Assembly (NCBI RefSeq): GCF_003362805.1
Contig: NZ_QNQT01000007.1
Coordinates: 1-64,000 of the forward strand
Source: Neobacillus piezotolerans
GTDB taxonomy: Bacteria; Bacillota; Bacilli; Bacillales; Cytobacillaceae
Length of the DNA: 64,000 nt
Direction of reading: 5' to 3'
Part shown: in pieces, positions 1-7,968 of the stretch
Layout of the letters: each line of letters starts with the position of its first letter
Numbering within the stretch: position 1 is the stretch's first letter
Notes under the pieces: generated by a model
What the model was told of the DNA's origin: nothing
The model's input: only the letters and a program-made list of their open reading frames with translations
The model's database searches: none
Translations under genes and position numbers: made by a program

Positions 1-105
1 ACTATATTATTGTTTGTTGACGCTTGTTTGTTTAGTTTTCAAAGAACAATATTGCCTTCACTGTGAATTTCATTTTACTAGCAAATTCACCGTATCGCAT
101 TGAGG
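1..105 (-). promoter_or_regulatory. rRNA operon leader with boxA-like antitermination element
   Basis: On the minus strand this stretch has a stem-loop with arms GTGAATTT and AAATTCAC (63-90), then GTTCTTTGAAAACTAAAC (34-51). The latter is the characteristic Bacillus pre-16S leader segment associated with antitermination and rRNA processing. It continues past the left edge. There is no coding sequence here. Confidence 0.75.
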
Positions 106-234
106 CGACTTTTATAATATATCATAACCTCGTATGCTGTGTCAATAATTTTTTTATCCGCCGCCAGCGAACTTTTAAGTTGTTCGTTTCGCAGCGACGG
201 ATATTAATATAACAAGATTCCACATAAAGGTCAA
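106..234 (-). promoter_or_regulatory. Tandem rRNA operon promoters P1 and P2 (reading leftwards out of the window)
   Basis: Read on the minus strand, P1 has -35 TTGACC (229-234), a 17-nt spacer and -10 TATATT (206-211). P2 has -35 TTGACA (140-145), an 18-nt spacer and -10 TATATT (116-121), with a G start expected near 107-109. Two close sigma-A promoters ahead of a boxA-like leader are typical of Bacillus rrn operons, and ygxA is next to rrnD in B. subtilis. The 16S gene itself would lie left of base 1, so this is inferred from the leader. Confidence 0.85.
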
Positions 235-272
235 TACCTTTTTACTTTTTTAAAATAATAATTTCCCCTTCA

Positions 273-1136
273 TTAAACAACCTTGTAATATCTATGATAC
301 AAACCAGGGCTTTTTGTTTCAACCGGAACAGTTTCAATCATATGCTTTTCAGCGAGGTATTCGAGAAGGACGCTTAAATCAACCGAATAGTGAATGAGTT
401 CCTCATCCTTCATGATTTCCCCGATTGTCCAAGTATCCTTCTTTTTAAGAACACTCAACAGATGGCTCGCCCCCACCTGTGTCCGGGAGTGTATCAGAAA
501 TTCACTCGCGAGGAACAAAAGCTCAAGCCGTTTCTCCATTGTCTCTTCGCTTGTAACCAGTTCTTCATAAAGCTTGAACAGCTGTGGGTCAATTTGCTTC
601 ACCTGGTTCCATACAGTCAATTCAGGATGGAGGCCGCTTTCGATGACCGCTAGCCGTGCTAGGTGGTGAAGTGAATGGACAACATGATTATAGGCGTCAA
701 GGTATTGGCCATTTTCAAAGAATGCCTTGCCGTCCAAATAGCGGCGGATCAGCTTTGCAAATTCTATTCCCATTTTTATCTTGCGGCCATAAAAAGGAAA
801 GTCCCTGAATTCCGTTAGCAAATTTTTAATGTACTCATTTCTGTCAAAAACAACTTTGGCGCTGTATAGCCATTCGAAAATTTTCCGGTTCGTGCCAAGG
901 AGCATCCACTCCCTTAACTTATCCTCGGTTATTGTATGAAGGGCGGCTTTTTCTTCCTTATAGGAATAATGTTTTATCGTTATTGGTTCTTCTGCTTCAT
1001 TGACAATCACGAGAAGGATTGCGTCAAAAAAATCGGTGGAAGGGCTGTACTTTTCTTTTTTTTCCACCAATAAAATCCCAAGTGTATTCGATTGGCTGGC
1101 CCTTTCCTGGTAAATGGGGCGAAGGATATCTTCCAT
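273..1136 (-). CDS. ygxA: YgxA-type nucleotidyltransferase-like protein
   Basis: A 287-residue soluble protein matching the YgxA family, whose exact role is unknown; the family is usually labelled nucleotidyltransferase-like. It starts MEDILRP and ends YHRYYKVV, with an acidic segment (TDFFDAILL) where a nucleotidyltransferase metal-binding motif would lie and a helical C-terminal half. The start at 1136 is chosen because GGAGGAAAGACC sits directly upstream; a longer in-frame extension to 1211 has no ribosome site. It lies between ygzB (divergent) and the rrn promoters, as in B. subtilis next to rrnD. No signal peptide or membrane segment is visible. Family assignment is firm, function is not. 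Confidence 0.85.
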   Translation of the reverse strand: MEDILRPIYQERASQSNTLGILLVEKKEKYSPSTDFFDAILLVIVNEAEEPITIKHYSYKEEKAALHTITEDKLREWMLLGTNRKIFEWLYSAKVVFDRNEYIKNLLTEFRDFPFYGRKIKMGIEFAKLIRRYLDGKAFFENGQYLDAYNHVVHSLHHLARLAVIESGLHPELTVWNQVKQIDPQLFKLYEELVTSEETMEKRLELLFLASEFLIHSRTQVGASHLLSVLKKKDTWTIGEIMKDEELIHYSVDLSVLLEYLAEKHMIETVPVETKSPGLYHRYYKVV

Positions 1137-1292
1137 GGTCTTTCCTCCAAAACATTGATAGCTATAGTTTCGACAATTATTTCTTTTTTTCCTTCCACAA
1201 ATATAAACCAATTTTCCTTCTTCCTAAAAAGCTTATCCCAAGTTCCGCCAAATGAGCTTGTATGGTATAGTTAAGAATCGGGAGGGAATCGT

Positions 1293-1640
1293 ATGGGGAA
1301 GTATTCAAGTAAAATCAATAAAATTCGCACTTTTGCGCTTAGCCTTATTTTCATAGGATTTATTGTCATGTATGGCGGCATCTTTTTCCGGACATCACCG
1401 GTTATAATGACAATATTTATGCTTGTCGGCTTTTTATTTATTATCGCGAGTACAATTGTCTACTTTTGGATCGGGATGCTTTCAACAAAAACAATCCAGG
1501 TTGTTTGTCCGAATTGCGGAAAACATACGAAAATGCTCGGCAGGGTTGACATGTGCATGTACTGCCGCGAGCCGCTTACTCTTGACCGGGATCTCGAAGG
1601 AAAAGAATTCGATGAAACCTATAATAAAAAGAAGCTTTAA
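1293..1640 (+). CDS. ygzB: YgzB, UPF0295 membrane protein with zinc-ribbon-like cysteines
   Basis: A small (115-residue) membrane protein with two hydrophobic helices, at about residues 13-33 and 38-60, followed by a cytoplasmic tail with two CxxC pairs (CPNC and CMYC). This suggests a small metal-binding knuckle. The UPF0295 family has no established function. A GGGAGGG ribosome site precedes ATG at 1293. It is convergent with perR, and a shared terminator hairpin separates the two genes. The ygxA-ygzB-perR arrangement is the B. subtilis order. Confidence 0.88.
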   Translation: MGKYSSKINKIRTFALSLIFIGFIVMYGGIFFRTSPVIMTIFMLVGFLFIIASTIVYFWIGMLSTKTIQVVCPNCGKHTKMLGRVDMCMYCREPLTLDRDLEGKEFDETYNKKKL

Positions 1641-1646
1641 AAAACA

Positions 1647-1672
1647 ACGCCCGGATCTGCTGATCCGGGCGT
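1647..1672. terminator. Bidirectional terminator between ygzB and perR
   Basis: A perfect 11-bp stem (ACGCCCGGATC paired with GATCCGGGCGT) and a TGCT loop, with an A run on the left and TTT on the right. It can therefore end transcription from both convergent genes. Confidence 0.85.
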
Positions 1673-1690
1673 TTAAGTATGGATTTGGAA

Positions 1691-2131
1691 TTAGTGCGCT
1701 TCCTTAGCGGAGCATTCAGGGCATTCCCCGTAAATCTCCATCCTGTGGTGGGCGACTTTAAAGCCTGTCACATGGGAAGCGAGATGTTCGACCTCGTCCA
1801 GGCCAGGATAATAAAAGTCGACGATTTTATTGCATTTTTCGCAAATGATGTGATAATGTTCGGATGTTTTAAAATCGAACCTGCTTGAAGCATCGCCGTA
1901 TGTCAATTCCTTGACGAGCCCCACTTCCTTGAAGACGCGGAGGTTATTGTAAACCGTCGCGACGCTCATGTTCGGGAATTTTCCTTCAAGCGCTTTATAA
2001 ATGTCATCGGCAGTCGGGTGCGACATGGATTGAATTAAATATTCCAGTATTGCATGACGCTGTGGAGTCATTCGTACACCAGTTTCTTTTAAAACTTCCA
2101 ATGCTTCCTTTAGATGTTGCGGCACCGACAT
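1691..2131 (-). CDS. perR: Peroxide-responsive repressor PerR (Fur family)
   Basis: A 146-residue Fur-family regulator that senses H2O2 by iron-catalysed oxidation of histidine ligands. It has an N-terminal winged helix (recognition region around residues 54-68, [14 protein letters not shown]) and a C-terminal metal and dimer domain. The regulatory metal ligands are present: His38, Asp86, His92, His94 and Asp105 (equivalent to B. subtilis H37, D85, H91, H93, D104). Two zinc CxxC pairs are visible (Cys97/Cys100 and a second CPEC near the end). A Per box sits just upstream, implying autoregulation. Length and neighbours agree with B. subtilis PerR rather than Fur or Zur. Confidence 0.95.
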   Translation of the reverse strand: MSVPQHLKEALEVLKETGVRMTPQRHAILEYLIQSMSHPTADDIYKALEGKFPNMSVATVYNNLRVFKEVGLVKELTYGDASSRFDFKTSEHYHIICEKCNKIVDFYYPGLDEVEHLASHVTGFKVAHHRMEIYGECPECSAKEAH

Positions 2132-2161
2132 GCACCTCTCTTCTATACATAAATTCTTAAA

Positions 2162-2176
2162 TTATAATTGTTATAA
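2162..2176 (-). promoter_or_regulatory. Per box upstream of perR
   Basis: TTATAATTGTTATAA is a 7-1-7 inverted repeat differing from the PerR consensus TTATAATnATTATAA at one base. It lies about 30 bp upstream of the perR start codon, so negative autoregulation is inferred. Confidence 0.85.
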
Positions 2177-2237
2177 TTAGTTTATATGCAAAAGGGCGCA
2201 TTTGTCAATATGCCTGCTCCGATAGGCCTATATCCAA

Positions 2238-2792
2238 TCACTGCGATTGATGCAATGTTTTTTCCTCCGCCCCAAGCTTCATGTTCACGTATCTGGCCGT
2301 CACAAAAAGGAAATCGGAAAGCCTGTTTAAATAAGCGAGCACCAAAGGATTCACTGAATCACCCAATGAAACAGCCGCCCGTTCTGCCCGCCTAGCTACA
2401 GTCCTCGCAACATGGAATGCCGCGCCAGCCGGATGGCCGCCCGGAAGGATGAAATTCGTTAGCTGCGGCAGTTTCGCATCCCATTCATCTATCTGTTTTT
2501 CCATTATTTCAATATCATCCCCGGAAAGTGACCATTTTACTTCCTTTCCTTCAGGAGTCGCGAGTTCCGCGCCAACATGAAATAGCTGCGTCTGAATCTT
2601 GTGGTACACGGCAACGATTTCATCCTTGCCTTCAAAAAATTCATTTTGTAAAAGCGAGAGGGCGAGGCCAATCGCGGAGTTCGTTTCATCACATGTTCCG
2701 TAAGCTTCCACCCGCGCATCATCCTTAGAGACCCTGCTTCCATAAATGAGGGATGTCGTTCCTTTATCCCCGGATTTCGTGTAGATCTTCAA
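2238..2792 (-). CDS. PduO-type ATP:cob(I)alamin adenosyltransferase
   Basis: A 184-residue enzyme that transfers the adenosyl group of ATP to cob(I)alamin to make coenzyme B12. It shows the family N-terminus (IYTKSGDKGTTSLIYGSRVSK) with the TKxGDxGxT ATP-binding motif, and the helix-bundle motif ARTVARRAERA followed by NPLVLAYLNRLSDFLFV. It begins with TTG at 2792, preceded by a strong GAGGGGG site. The next upstream gene stops at 2795, so the two are probably co-transcribed. This pair separates perR from bcp, which are adjacent in B. subtilis. Confidence 0.9.
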   Translation of the reverse strand: MKIYTKSGDKGTTSLIYGSRVSKDDARVEAYGTCDETNSAIGLALSLLQNEFFEGKDEIVAVYHKIQTQLFHVGAELATPEGKEVKWSLSGDDIEIMEKQIDEWDAKLPQLTNFILPGGHPAGAAFHVARTVARRAERAAVSLGDSVNPLVLAYLNRLSDFLFVTARYVNMKLGAEEKTLHQSQ

Positions 2793-2794
2793 CC

Positions 2795-3742
2795 TTAATA
2801 CCCCCTCGACAAATCAATTACATTTATATAGCTACCGTGGTTATTCCGGTAAGCTTCGAAATTATGCCTGAAAATTTCGAGCGACCGAGGCAGATAGTTT
2901 TCCGTAATGCTTGAAATGTGCGGTGTAACTGTAACATTATCCATTTTCCAAAAAGGATGGCCTTTAGGCAGCGGCTCGGTCTGAAAAACATCGAGATAAG
3001 CGTGCGCGATAATCCGCTCCTTCATTACTTTAAGAAGAATTTCTTCCTCTACGAGATTCCCCCTGCCAATATTGATGAAGACTGCCGTTTCCTTCATCAA
3101 CCGGAAATGCTCTTCATTCAGCAAATGGTATGTTTCGTCCGTGCTTGGCAGGACGGAAACGATGAAATCGGCGTCAGGCAGATACGCTTCAATATTTTGA
3201 AATGTATCGGTTTGGTCTGCATCTTTATGTTCTCTGCCGCTTCGGTTGATTCCTGTGACCTTCATTCTGAATGCTTTTGCCAGTCTGGCCGTTTCTCCGC
3301 CGATGGCGCCAATCCCAAGGACGAGGAGATGCTTTCCGGCAAGTTCGCCGACTTTGACCTTTCTGTCCCATTCTTCCCGTTCTTCATTTCTCCGGATTGC
3401 CGGGAACTGCTTGACATGCTGGAGCATCGTGCCGATTGTAAATTCAGCCATCGGGATCTTATGGATTCCCCTAGCGTTAGTCACTAGGATTCCCCGCCTG
3501 GCGCAGGCTTCGAATGGCATTTTTTCCATACCTGCCGACATGATCATAATCCATTTCAGCTTTCTAGCTTTTTCAATATAGTCCTCATTTAAATCTTCCC
3601 CGTATGTAACGATAATTTCAGCTTCCGGTAGAAAATCCGCTGCTGAACCAATCCTGCTGAAGTGAATCGCAAAATCGGAATATTCTTGGCGAATGCCTTC
3701 CTGGACGGTTTCAGGCGGTACGAATGTAAACAATATGTTCAT
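2795..3742 (-). CDS. D-isomer-specific 2-hydroxyacid dehydrogenase family protein
   Basis: A 315-residue NAD(P)-dependent dehydrogenase of the D-2-hydroxyacid/phosphoglycerate dehydrogenase superfamily; the substrate is unknown. The Rossmann motif VLGIGAIGGETARLAKAF lies near residue 145. The catalytic Arg is in FINIGRGNLV, the acidic partner is in LDVFQTEPLP, and the catalytic His is in VTPHISS, all in the expected order. The start at 3742 follows AGGGGTG; an eight-codon upstream extension has no ribosome site. It is probably co-transcribed with the downstream adenosyltransferase (2-bp gap). The GAIGG (not GxGxxG) variant suggests the poorly characterised branch related to glyoxylate/hydroxypyruvate reductases. 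Confidence 0.85.
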   Translation of the reverse strand: MNILFTFVPPETVQEGIRQEYSDFAIHFSRIGSAADFLPEAEIIVTYGEDLNEDYIEKARKLKWIMIMSAGMEKMPFEACARRGILVTNARGIHKIPMAEFTIGTMLQHVKQFPAIRRNEEREEWDRKVKVGELAGKHLLVLGIGAIGGETARLAKAFRMKVTGINRSGREHKDADQTDTFQNIEAYLPDADFIVSVLPSTDETYHLLNEEHFRLMKETAVFINIGRGNLVEEEILLKVMKERIIAHAYLDVFQTEPLPKGHPFWKMDNVTVTPHISSITENYLPRSLEIFRHNFEAYRNNHGSYINVIDLSRGY

Positions 3743-3814
3743 AAAAACACCCCTGTTTTTTCTCAATCATACCATTCCCAGGTGATTTCTTGAAATATTC
3801 AAAACGATTGCAAA

Positions 3815-3845
3815 ATAAAAAAAGAGAGCCGGATTATCCGGCTCT
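3815..3845 (-). terminator. Intrinsic terminator of bcp
   Basis: A palindromic stem AGAGCCGGAT/ATCCGGCTCT (3825-3845), followed on the minus strand by a run of T, about 95 bp after the bcp stop codon. Confidence 0.8.
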
Positions 3846-3938
3846 AAAGCTATTGATCTGAGGAGGTATGCCCTACTATAACGTATTCGCTTACAGTCAA
3901 ATTGCATGGACAGTAGCCTTTTCCTGTAAAAATAGGCC

Positions 3939-4406
3939 TCAGGCGTTTGCCCTGACAAATTCGAGCGCTTCCTCAACATGTCCCTTCACCTTGACTCCGC
4001 GCCACTCCTTGGCAATCCTGCCTTCTTTATCAATTACAAACGTGCTTCTTTCGATACCCATATATTCTTTGCCAAAGTTTTTCTTGAGCTTCCAAACGCC
4101 AAATGCCTCCGCCACACTGTGGTCCGTATCGGCCAGCAGCAGGAATGGCAAATCGTATTTGTCGATGAATTTCTTATGGCTTTCGACCGGGTCGGGGCTG
4201 ATGCCGATGACCACTGCATTCACATCTTCGAAACTTTTGTGATAATCGCGGAAATCACATGCCTGCGTCGTGCATCCAGGTGTCATGTCTTTTGGGTAAA
4301 AATAAAGGACTACATTCTTCCCCTTGAAATCCTCCAGGCTTACCTGGCTGCCATCCACTGATGAAAGGCTGAAATTCGGTGCTGCTGCTCCTGTCTGGAC
4401 AGTCAT
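3939..4406 (-). CDS. bcp: Thioredoxin-dependent thiol peroxidase (Bcp/PrxQ)
   Basis: A 155-residue cytoplasmic peroxiredoxin that reduces hydroperoxides using thioredoxin. The thioredoxin fold is recognisable, with the active site PGCTTQACDF. Cys45 is the peroxidatic cysteine and Cys50 the likely resolving cysteine, the usual Bcp spacing. The start at 4406 (MTVQTGAAAP) follows GGAGTGAATGTG; a 31-codon upstream extension looks non-coding. It corresponds to B. subtilis ygaF, next to perR and gsaB. Here gsaB is displaced by the motility cluster. Confidence 0.93.
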   Translation of the reverse strand: MTVQTGAAAPNFSLSSVDGSQVSLEDFKGKNVVLYFYPKDMTPGCTTQACDFRDYHKSFEDVNAVVIGISPDPVESHKKFIDKYDLPFLLLADTDHSVAEAFGVWKLKKNFGKEYMGIERSTFVIDKEGRIAKEWRGVKVKGHVEEALEFVRANA

Positions 4407-4521
4407 CACATTCACTCCATTCAAAAATGATTCTGCCTTTAGACTAACCAAATAGAAGTATTTGTACAACTTTGATGCCTTTGAGGCCAGGAAATCCAAT
4501 TCAAAGAGAATTCATTGTCCC

Positions 4522-4935
4522 CTATTCCCTTTCCAAAACCGCCCTTGCCACAAAAGCGGCTGGAATCGTATAGCCAACAAGTGCTTCGAGGATTGCAATA
4601 AACCGGCCAGCGCCAAGAGGCACCACATCGCCATGGCCAACGGAAAAGAGGGTCATGGCGCTAAAATACACGGCCATTCCCGCTTTTTGCAAAAAGCTGA
4701 CGCCGCCATTACCGTTCGCCTCCGTTATGACCGGTTCAGCATACAGGCCGAATATGAGGTACACCATCCCAAATCCGACCAGGACCGTAAAATATACCAT
4801 CCCTAGATAGAGGAAGTTTTCAAGCGATAGGAAATTTCCGCCCCTCATCCTGTTTGGAACGAACAATGTCCGAAGGCTCATAAACAAGCAAACCCCCGTC
4901 CCGACCATCAGTGCAAAATACAATAGGTCCACCAC
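4522..4935 (-). CDS. Two-helix ion channel (potassium-channel pore domain)
   Basis: A 137-residue membrane protein with an N-terminal hydrophobic helix (residues 3-20), a second at about 43-63, then a pore helix and filter MTLFSVGHGDVVPLG followed by a final helix. This is the pore-TM layout of Ion_trans_2 potassium channels without a cytoplasmic RCK domain. The filter reads SVGHGD rather than TVGYGD, a His in place of the usual Tyr. It lies between bcp and the sigD terminator on the minus strand. Ion selectivity cannot be stated from sequence alone. Confidence 0.75.
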   Translation of the reverse strand: MVDLLYFALMVGTGVCLFMSLRTLFVPNRMRGGNFLSLENFLYLGMVYFTVLVGFGMVYLIFGLYAEPVITEANGNGGVSFLQKAGMAVYFSAMTLFSVGHGDVVPLGAGRFIAILEALVGYTIPAAFVARAVLERE

Positions 4936-4970
4936 CCCAAAATTCTTCAGCCACTTTATCCCACTCTTAA

Positions 4971-5001
4971 GGGACAGTAAGCCCTAAAGGGCAACTGTCC
5001 C
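4971..5001. repeat. Perfect stem-loop, GGGACAG...CTGTCCC
   Basis: Outer arms GGGACAG (4971-4977) and CTGTCCC (4995-5001) enclose an inner GCCC-taaa-GGGC stem, giving a nearly continuous hairpin. No T run follows on either strand, so it is not an obvious terminator. Confidence 0.6.
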
Positions 5002-5025
5002 TAAAGGTCCGATTGGTTCACCTAA

Positions 5026-5052
5026 CCATCAGCGGAAAAACATCGCTGATGG
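5026..5052. repeat. Perfect 9-bp inverted repeat, CCATCAGCG...CGCTGATGG
   Basis: Nine-base arms separated by 9 nt, in the 200-bp gap between the channel gene and the sigD terminator. It has no T run and no nearby start codon. Its function is unknown. Confidence 0.6.
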
Positions 5053-5132
5053 AAGGTTCACTTTATCCTATGCAAACTTGTCCGGGATTAGAGCCGTTAT
5101 GGAAGCATAATGGCCAACACAATCAAAGAAAA

Positions 5133-5168
5133 GCAAAAAGCCCGTTTCCGCCTAAAGCGGAAACAGGC
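5133..5168 (-). terminator. Terminator of the fliM-sigD operon
   Basis: Stem GCCCGTTTCCGC paired with GCGGAAACaGGC. The minus strand continues into TTTTTGC, about 20 bp beyond the sigD stop codon. Confidence 0.85.
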
Positions 5169-5187
5169 CAACGTCATCCTGTTCATA

Positions 5188-5895
5188 TTACCAATCAAAC
5201 CCTTGTTGCTCCATCTGCTTGCGAAGGCGCTTGATGGCCTGCTGGTGCAGCTGGGAAGCCCTGGATTTATGCACCCCTAGAACGACGCTCACATCCGTTA
5301 GGCTCAGGTTTTCATAATAAACAAGCGCGAGGGTAAGCTTTTCCCTTTCAGGCAGAGAGTCGATCATCGAAGCCAAAATCTGTTTGCGTTCCTTTGACTC
5401 GACCCACTCATCCTGCCTGACCATTGATTGGTCTTCAACTTGCCGGAGAGGAGCGTCCTCGTCCCGGTCGGACGGCTCGTCCAATGATTCTTGGTTGATG
5501 AAGGAAAGCTGCATTTGGGTTTGTTCAAATTCCTGCTGGCTGATGCCGAGATACTTGCTGACTTCCGTTGTTGTCGGCCTGCGCAAATATACCTGTTCCA
5601 ATTCCTCGACCGCCTTGCGGATTTTCTTTTCTTTCGTTCTTAAAGTACGTGAAACATGGTCCGTCTGCCGAAGCCCATCAAGGATTTCGCCTCTTATTCT
5701 TTGTACGGCGTATGTTTCAAACTTCACGCCCTGCCCCGGGTTATATTTCAGCCCCGCATCCCAAAGCCCTGTCATTCCAAAGGAAAACAGTTCACTTTCA
5801 TCCGCTTTGTCCGATAATTTCCTCTTCATTTGGGATACAACCATATGAACCAATGGAATATATTGATTTAATTCCTTTTCCGCATTCCAAGTCAA
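5188..5895 (-). CDS. sigD: RNA polymerase sigma factor SigD (FliA family)
   Basis: A motility sigma factor of about 235 residues from a TTG at 5895. That start is preferred because AAAGGGGGAAGCATA precedes it; ATG codons at 5931 and 5958 lack a ribosome site. It has sigma-70 region 2 (QYIPLVHMVV through SFGMTGLWDAGLKYNPGQGVKFETYAVQRIRGEILDGLR, read as separate motifs) and region 3. Region 4 carries the helix-turn-helix LTDVSVVLGVHKSRASQLH. It is the last gene of the fliM operon, as in B. subtilis. The sequence is clearly diverged from B. subtilis SigD outside region 2. It should recognise the GCCGATAC-type promoters found at flgM, flagellin and fliD, and be held by the FlgM encoded at 37 kb. 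Confidence 0.88.
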   Translation of the reverse strand: MTWNAEKELNQYIPLVHMVVSQMKRKLSDKADESELFSFGMTGLWDAGLKYNPGQGVKFETYAVQRIRGEILDGLRQTDHVSRTLRTKEKKIRKAVEELEQVYLRRPTTTEVSKYLGISQQEFEQTQMQLSFINQESLDEPSDRDEDAPLRQVEDQSMVRQDEWVESKERKQILASMIDSLPEREKLTLALVYYENLSLTDVSVVLGVHKSRASQLHQQAIKRLRKQMEQQGFDW

Positions 5896-5957
5896 TATGC
5901 TTCCCCCTTTCCATTGATTCCGAGAGTCCATTGTCTTCAAAGTATGTTTAGCCATCA

Positions 5958-6827
5958 TTAGTGCAGTAATTTTGAGAGGCTTCGGATAAAGCCTTTTATG
6001 CCGCCGCTTTCCTGCTGATCAGGGATTCCGTTAACAAACCGTTCAGCAAGCTTCTTTAGCATAGCCGAAGCTGGGGAGCGGGGATATTCTAGATAAAATG
6101 GCACCTGCTTCAACACCGACTTGGTAACATGGGAGTCATCCGGCATGGCACCGAAGATTTTTAATTCTTTATTTAAAAAGGATTGGACAGCCATCTTGAA
6201 TTTTCCGGCTGCTTCCATCCCTTCCCTTTGATGTGAAACCCGATTGACAAGAAGGTGGAAAGATAGGGATTTTTTTTGGCTGTGCAGGATTTTAACGACC
6301 GAATAGGCATCCGCCATGGAAGTCGGTTCCGGAGTCGTTATCAGGATGATATCATCGGCCGCCAGATGGCATCGCTGCGCTTCGATAGTCAGACCCGCTC
6401 CTGTATCTATTAAAATGACATCAGCATAGCCATGAAGTTTTCCGAGCTCTTCGAAAAAATAGTCCCGTTCTTCGCCTGTCATTTGGAAAAGGCTATGGAA
6501 GCCTGAACCACCAGCCAAATATTCAAGCCCAAGCGGGCCTTTCTCCAAAACGGACCAAATGCTTTTGCGCTCTCTGATCATGTCCATCAAATTGGCCTTT
6601 GGCGCGGCTCCCATTAAAATGTCCAGATTTGCCATCCCGATATCGAGGTCGATGACGACAACTTTTTGCCCGAACTCCATCAGGGACAAGGCAAAGTTCA
6701 ACGTAAAATTGGATTTTCCGACTCCGCCTTTTCCACTCGCAATCGTTACAACCCTGGAATGTTTCTCTTTTCCGGGCTTGAGGGTATTAGACAATCGCCT
6801 TAAATGATACGCCTGGTCCTGCAGCAT
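5958..6827 (-). CDS. flhG: MinD-like flagellar number regulator FlhG (YlxH)
   Basis: A 290-residue ParA/MinD-type ATPase that works with FlhF to control flagellar number and placement. The deviant Walker A, SGKGGVGKSNFTLNFA, starts near residue 33. DLDIGMANLDILMG and IDTGAG motifs follow. The N-terminus (QDQAYHLRRL) resembles the FlhF-activating DQAxxLR segment. The start at 6827 overlaps flhF by 41 bp and follows GGGGGTCGAAGAGA. sigD follows directly; the chemotaxis genes that usually separate them in Bacillus are absent. Confidence 0.9.
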   Translation of the reverse strand: MLQDQAYHLRRLSNTLKPGKEKHSRVVTIASGKGGVGKSNFTLNFALSLMEFGQKVVVIDLDIGMANLDILMGAAPKANLMDMIRERKSIWSVLEKGPLGLEYLAGGSGFHSLFQMTGEERDYFFEELGKLHGYADVILIDTGAGLTIEAQRCHLAADDIILITTPEPTSMADAYSVVKILHSQKKSLSFHLLVNRVSHQREGMEAAGKFKMAVQSFLNKELKIFGAMPDDSHVTKSVLKQVPFYLEYPRSPASAMLKKLAERFVNGIPDQQESGGIKGFIRSLSKLLH

Positions 6828-7968
6828 TCTCTTCGACCCCCAACAATTTTTTCGCCATAAACTCCGCTTCGGCGGGCACAATGTCCTGCGGAACTTCCTG
6901 TCCTGTGCAAATAAAGGCTAAAGGGTACGGATAATGGTATGCCATATTGAGGGCTGCCCCGTAACAGGCCGTTTCGTCCCATTTCGTTAAAATCAATTTA
7001 TCGATAGGGACTGCTTTCATTTGTTCAACGATGTTCTTCATATCTCTCCACCTTGATGTCATGCTTAAAACCAAGTAATTTTCCTGGCGGGTATCGTAAC
7101 GCAAAAACTGGCTTACTTCATTAATATATTGTTTCTCCAAATAGTTCCGCCCCGCGGTGTCCATGAAGACAACATGGCGGCCTTTCATCGCTTTCATCGC
7201 GGTTTCAAGCTCATCTTCCTTCATGACCACTTCAAGAGGGATATTCAGAATATCGGCATAGGTCAAAAGCTGTTCCACCGCCGCGATCCTGAACGTATCC
7301 GATGTCAACAAGCCGACCTTCTGTTTTTTCTGGAAGGCGCGGGCGGCGGCCAGTTTGGCAATGGTCGTTGTTTTTCCTACTCCGGTCGGGCCGACTAGCG
7401 TGATTAATGACGGCTGGCCCGCGGTGGCGCCTTTTTCAGGTTCAGTCGCCAATCCTTCCCGTAATAGCTCTGTGACGATTTTGAAAACCAGCCTTCCCAT
7501 CTCTTCCTCACTGGCTTTTTTACCCGTCTGTTCCGCTTTTTTTACGATATACTGGATAACCTCCCGATCGACTTCCTGGTCCTCCAAGTGTTGCACCCAC
7601 TTATCGAGGGGCCCTGGCGCCTTTTTCTCTTCGGGAGCATTTTTTATCATGGAATGAATGAGGCCCTTCATCTCGGAAATTTCCCTCAGCACTTCCTTTT
7701 CCGGGGGAATTTCCGTTTTGGCGGTATCCGCCGCCATAAAGAAATCCATTCGCTGGGACTCATGTTGCGGTTTTTCCTCAGCGGTAGGGGTTTCTTTCGA
7801 AATGTCCGCGGCAGCGACAACCTCGACTTGCTTCCTGCCAAACCATCCAAATATGCCTCCTGACCTGATTTCCTTTGAATTCAGGATGAATGCGCTTGTG
7901 CCGAGGTCTTTAAAAATAAGCGGATAAGCCTCAGTCAGATTATTGACGATATACGTTTTTATTTTCAT
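6787..7968 (-). CDS. flhF: Flagellar SRP-like GTPase FlhF
   Basis: A 393-residue GTPase of the SRP54/FtsY family that directs where flagella are built. It has an N-terminal basic region, a helical N domain and the G domain with P-loop LVGPTGVGKTTTIAKLAA. The TSDTFRIAAVEQL, DTAGRNYLE and LTKWDE motifs follow in order. The start codon overlaps the flhA stop (ATGA), consistent with translational coupling. Slightly longer than B. subtilis FlhF (about 366 residues), mainly in the charged linker before the N domain. Confidence 0.94.
   Translation of the reverse strand: MKIKTYIVNNLTEAYPLIFKDLGTSAFILNSKEIRSGGIFGWFGRKQVEVVAAADISKETPTAEEKPQHESQRMDFFMAADTAKTEIPPEKEVLREISEMKGLIHSMIKNAPEEKKAPGPLDKWVQHLEDQEVDREVIQYIVKKAEQTGKKASEEEMGRLVFKIVTELLREGLATEPEKGATAGQPSLITLVGPTGVGKTTTIAKLAAARAFQKKQKVGLLTSDTFRIAAVEQLLTYADILNIPLEVVMKEDELETAMKAMKGRHVVFMDTAGRNYLEKQYINEVSQFLRYDTRQENYLVLSMTSRWRDMKNIVEQMKAVPIDKLILTKWDETACYGAALNMAYHYPYPLAFICTGQEVPQDIVPAEAEFMAKKLLGVEENAAGPGVSFKAIV

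Noticed and set aside
171-182. AACTTTTAAGTT palindrome between the rRNA promoters as an operator
   Set aside because: It is the loop region of a larger imperfect hairpin in the P1 transcript; no evidence for a regulator.
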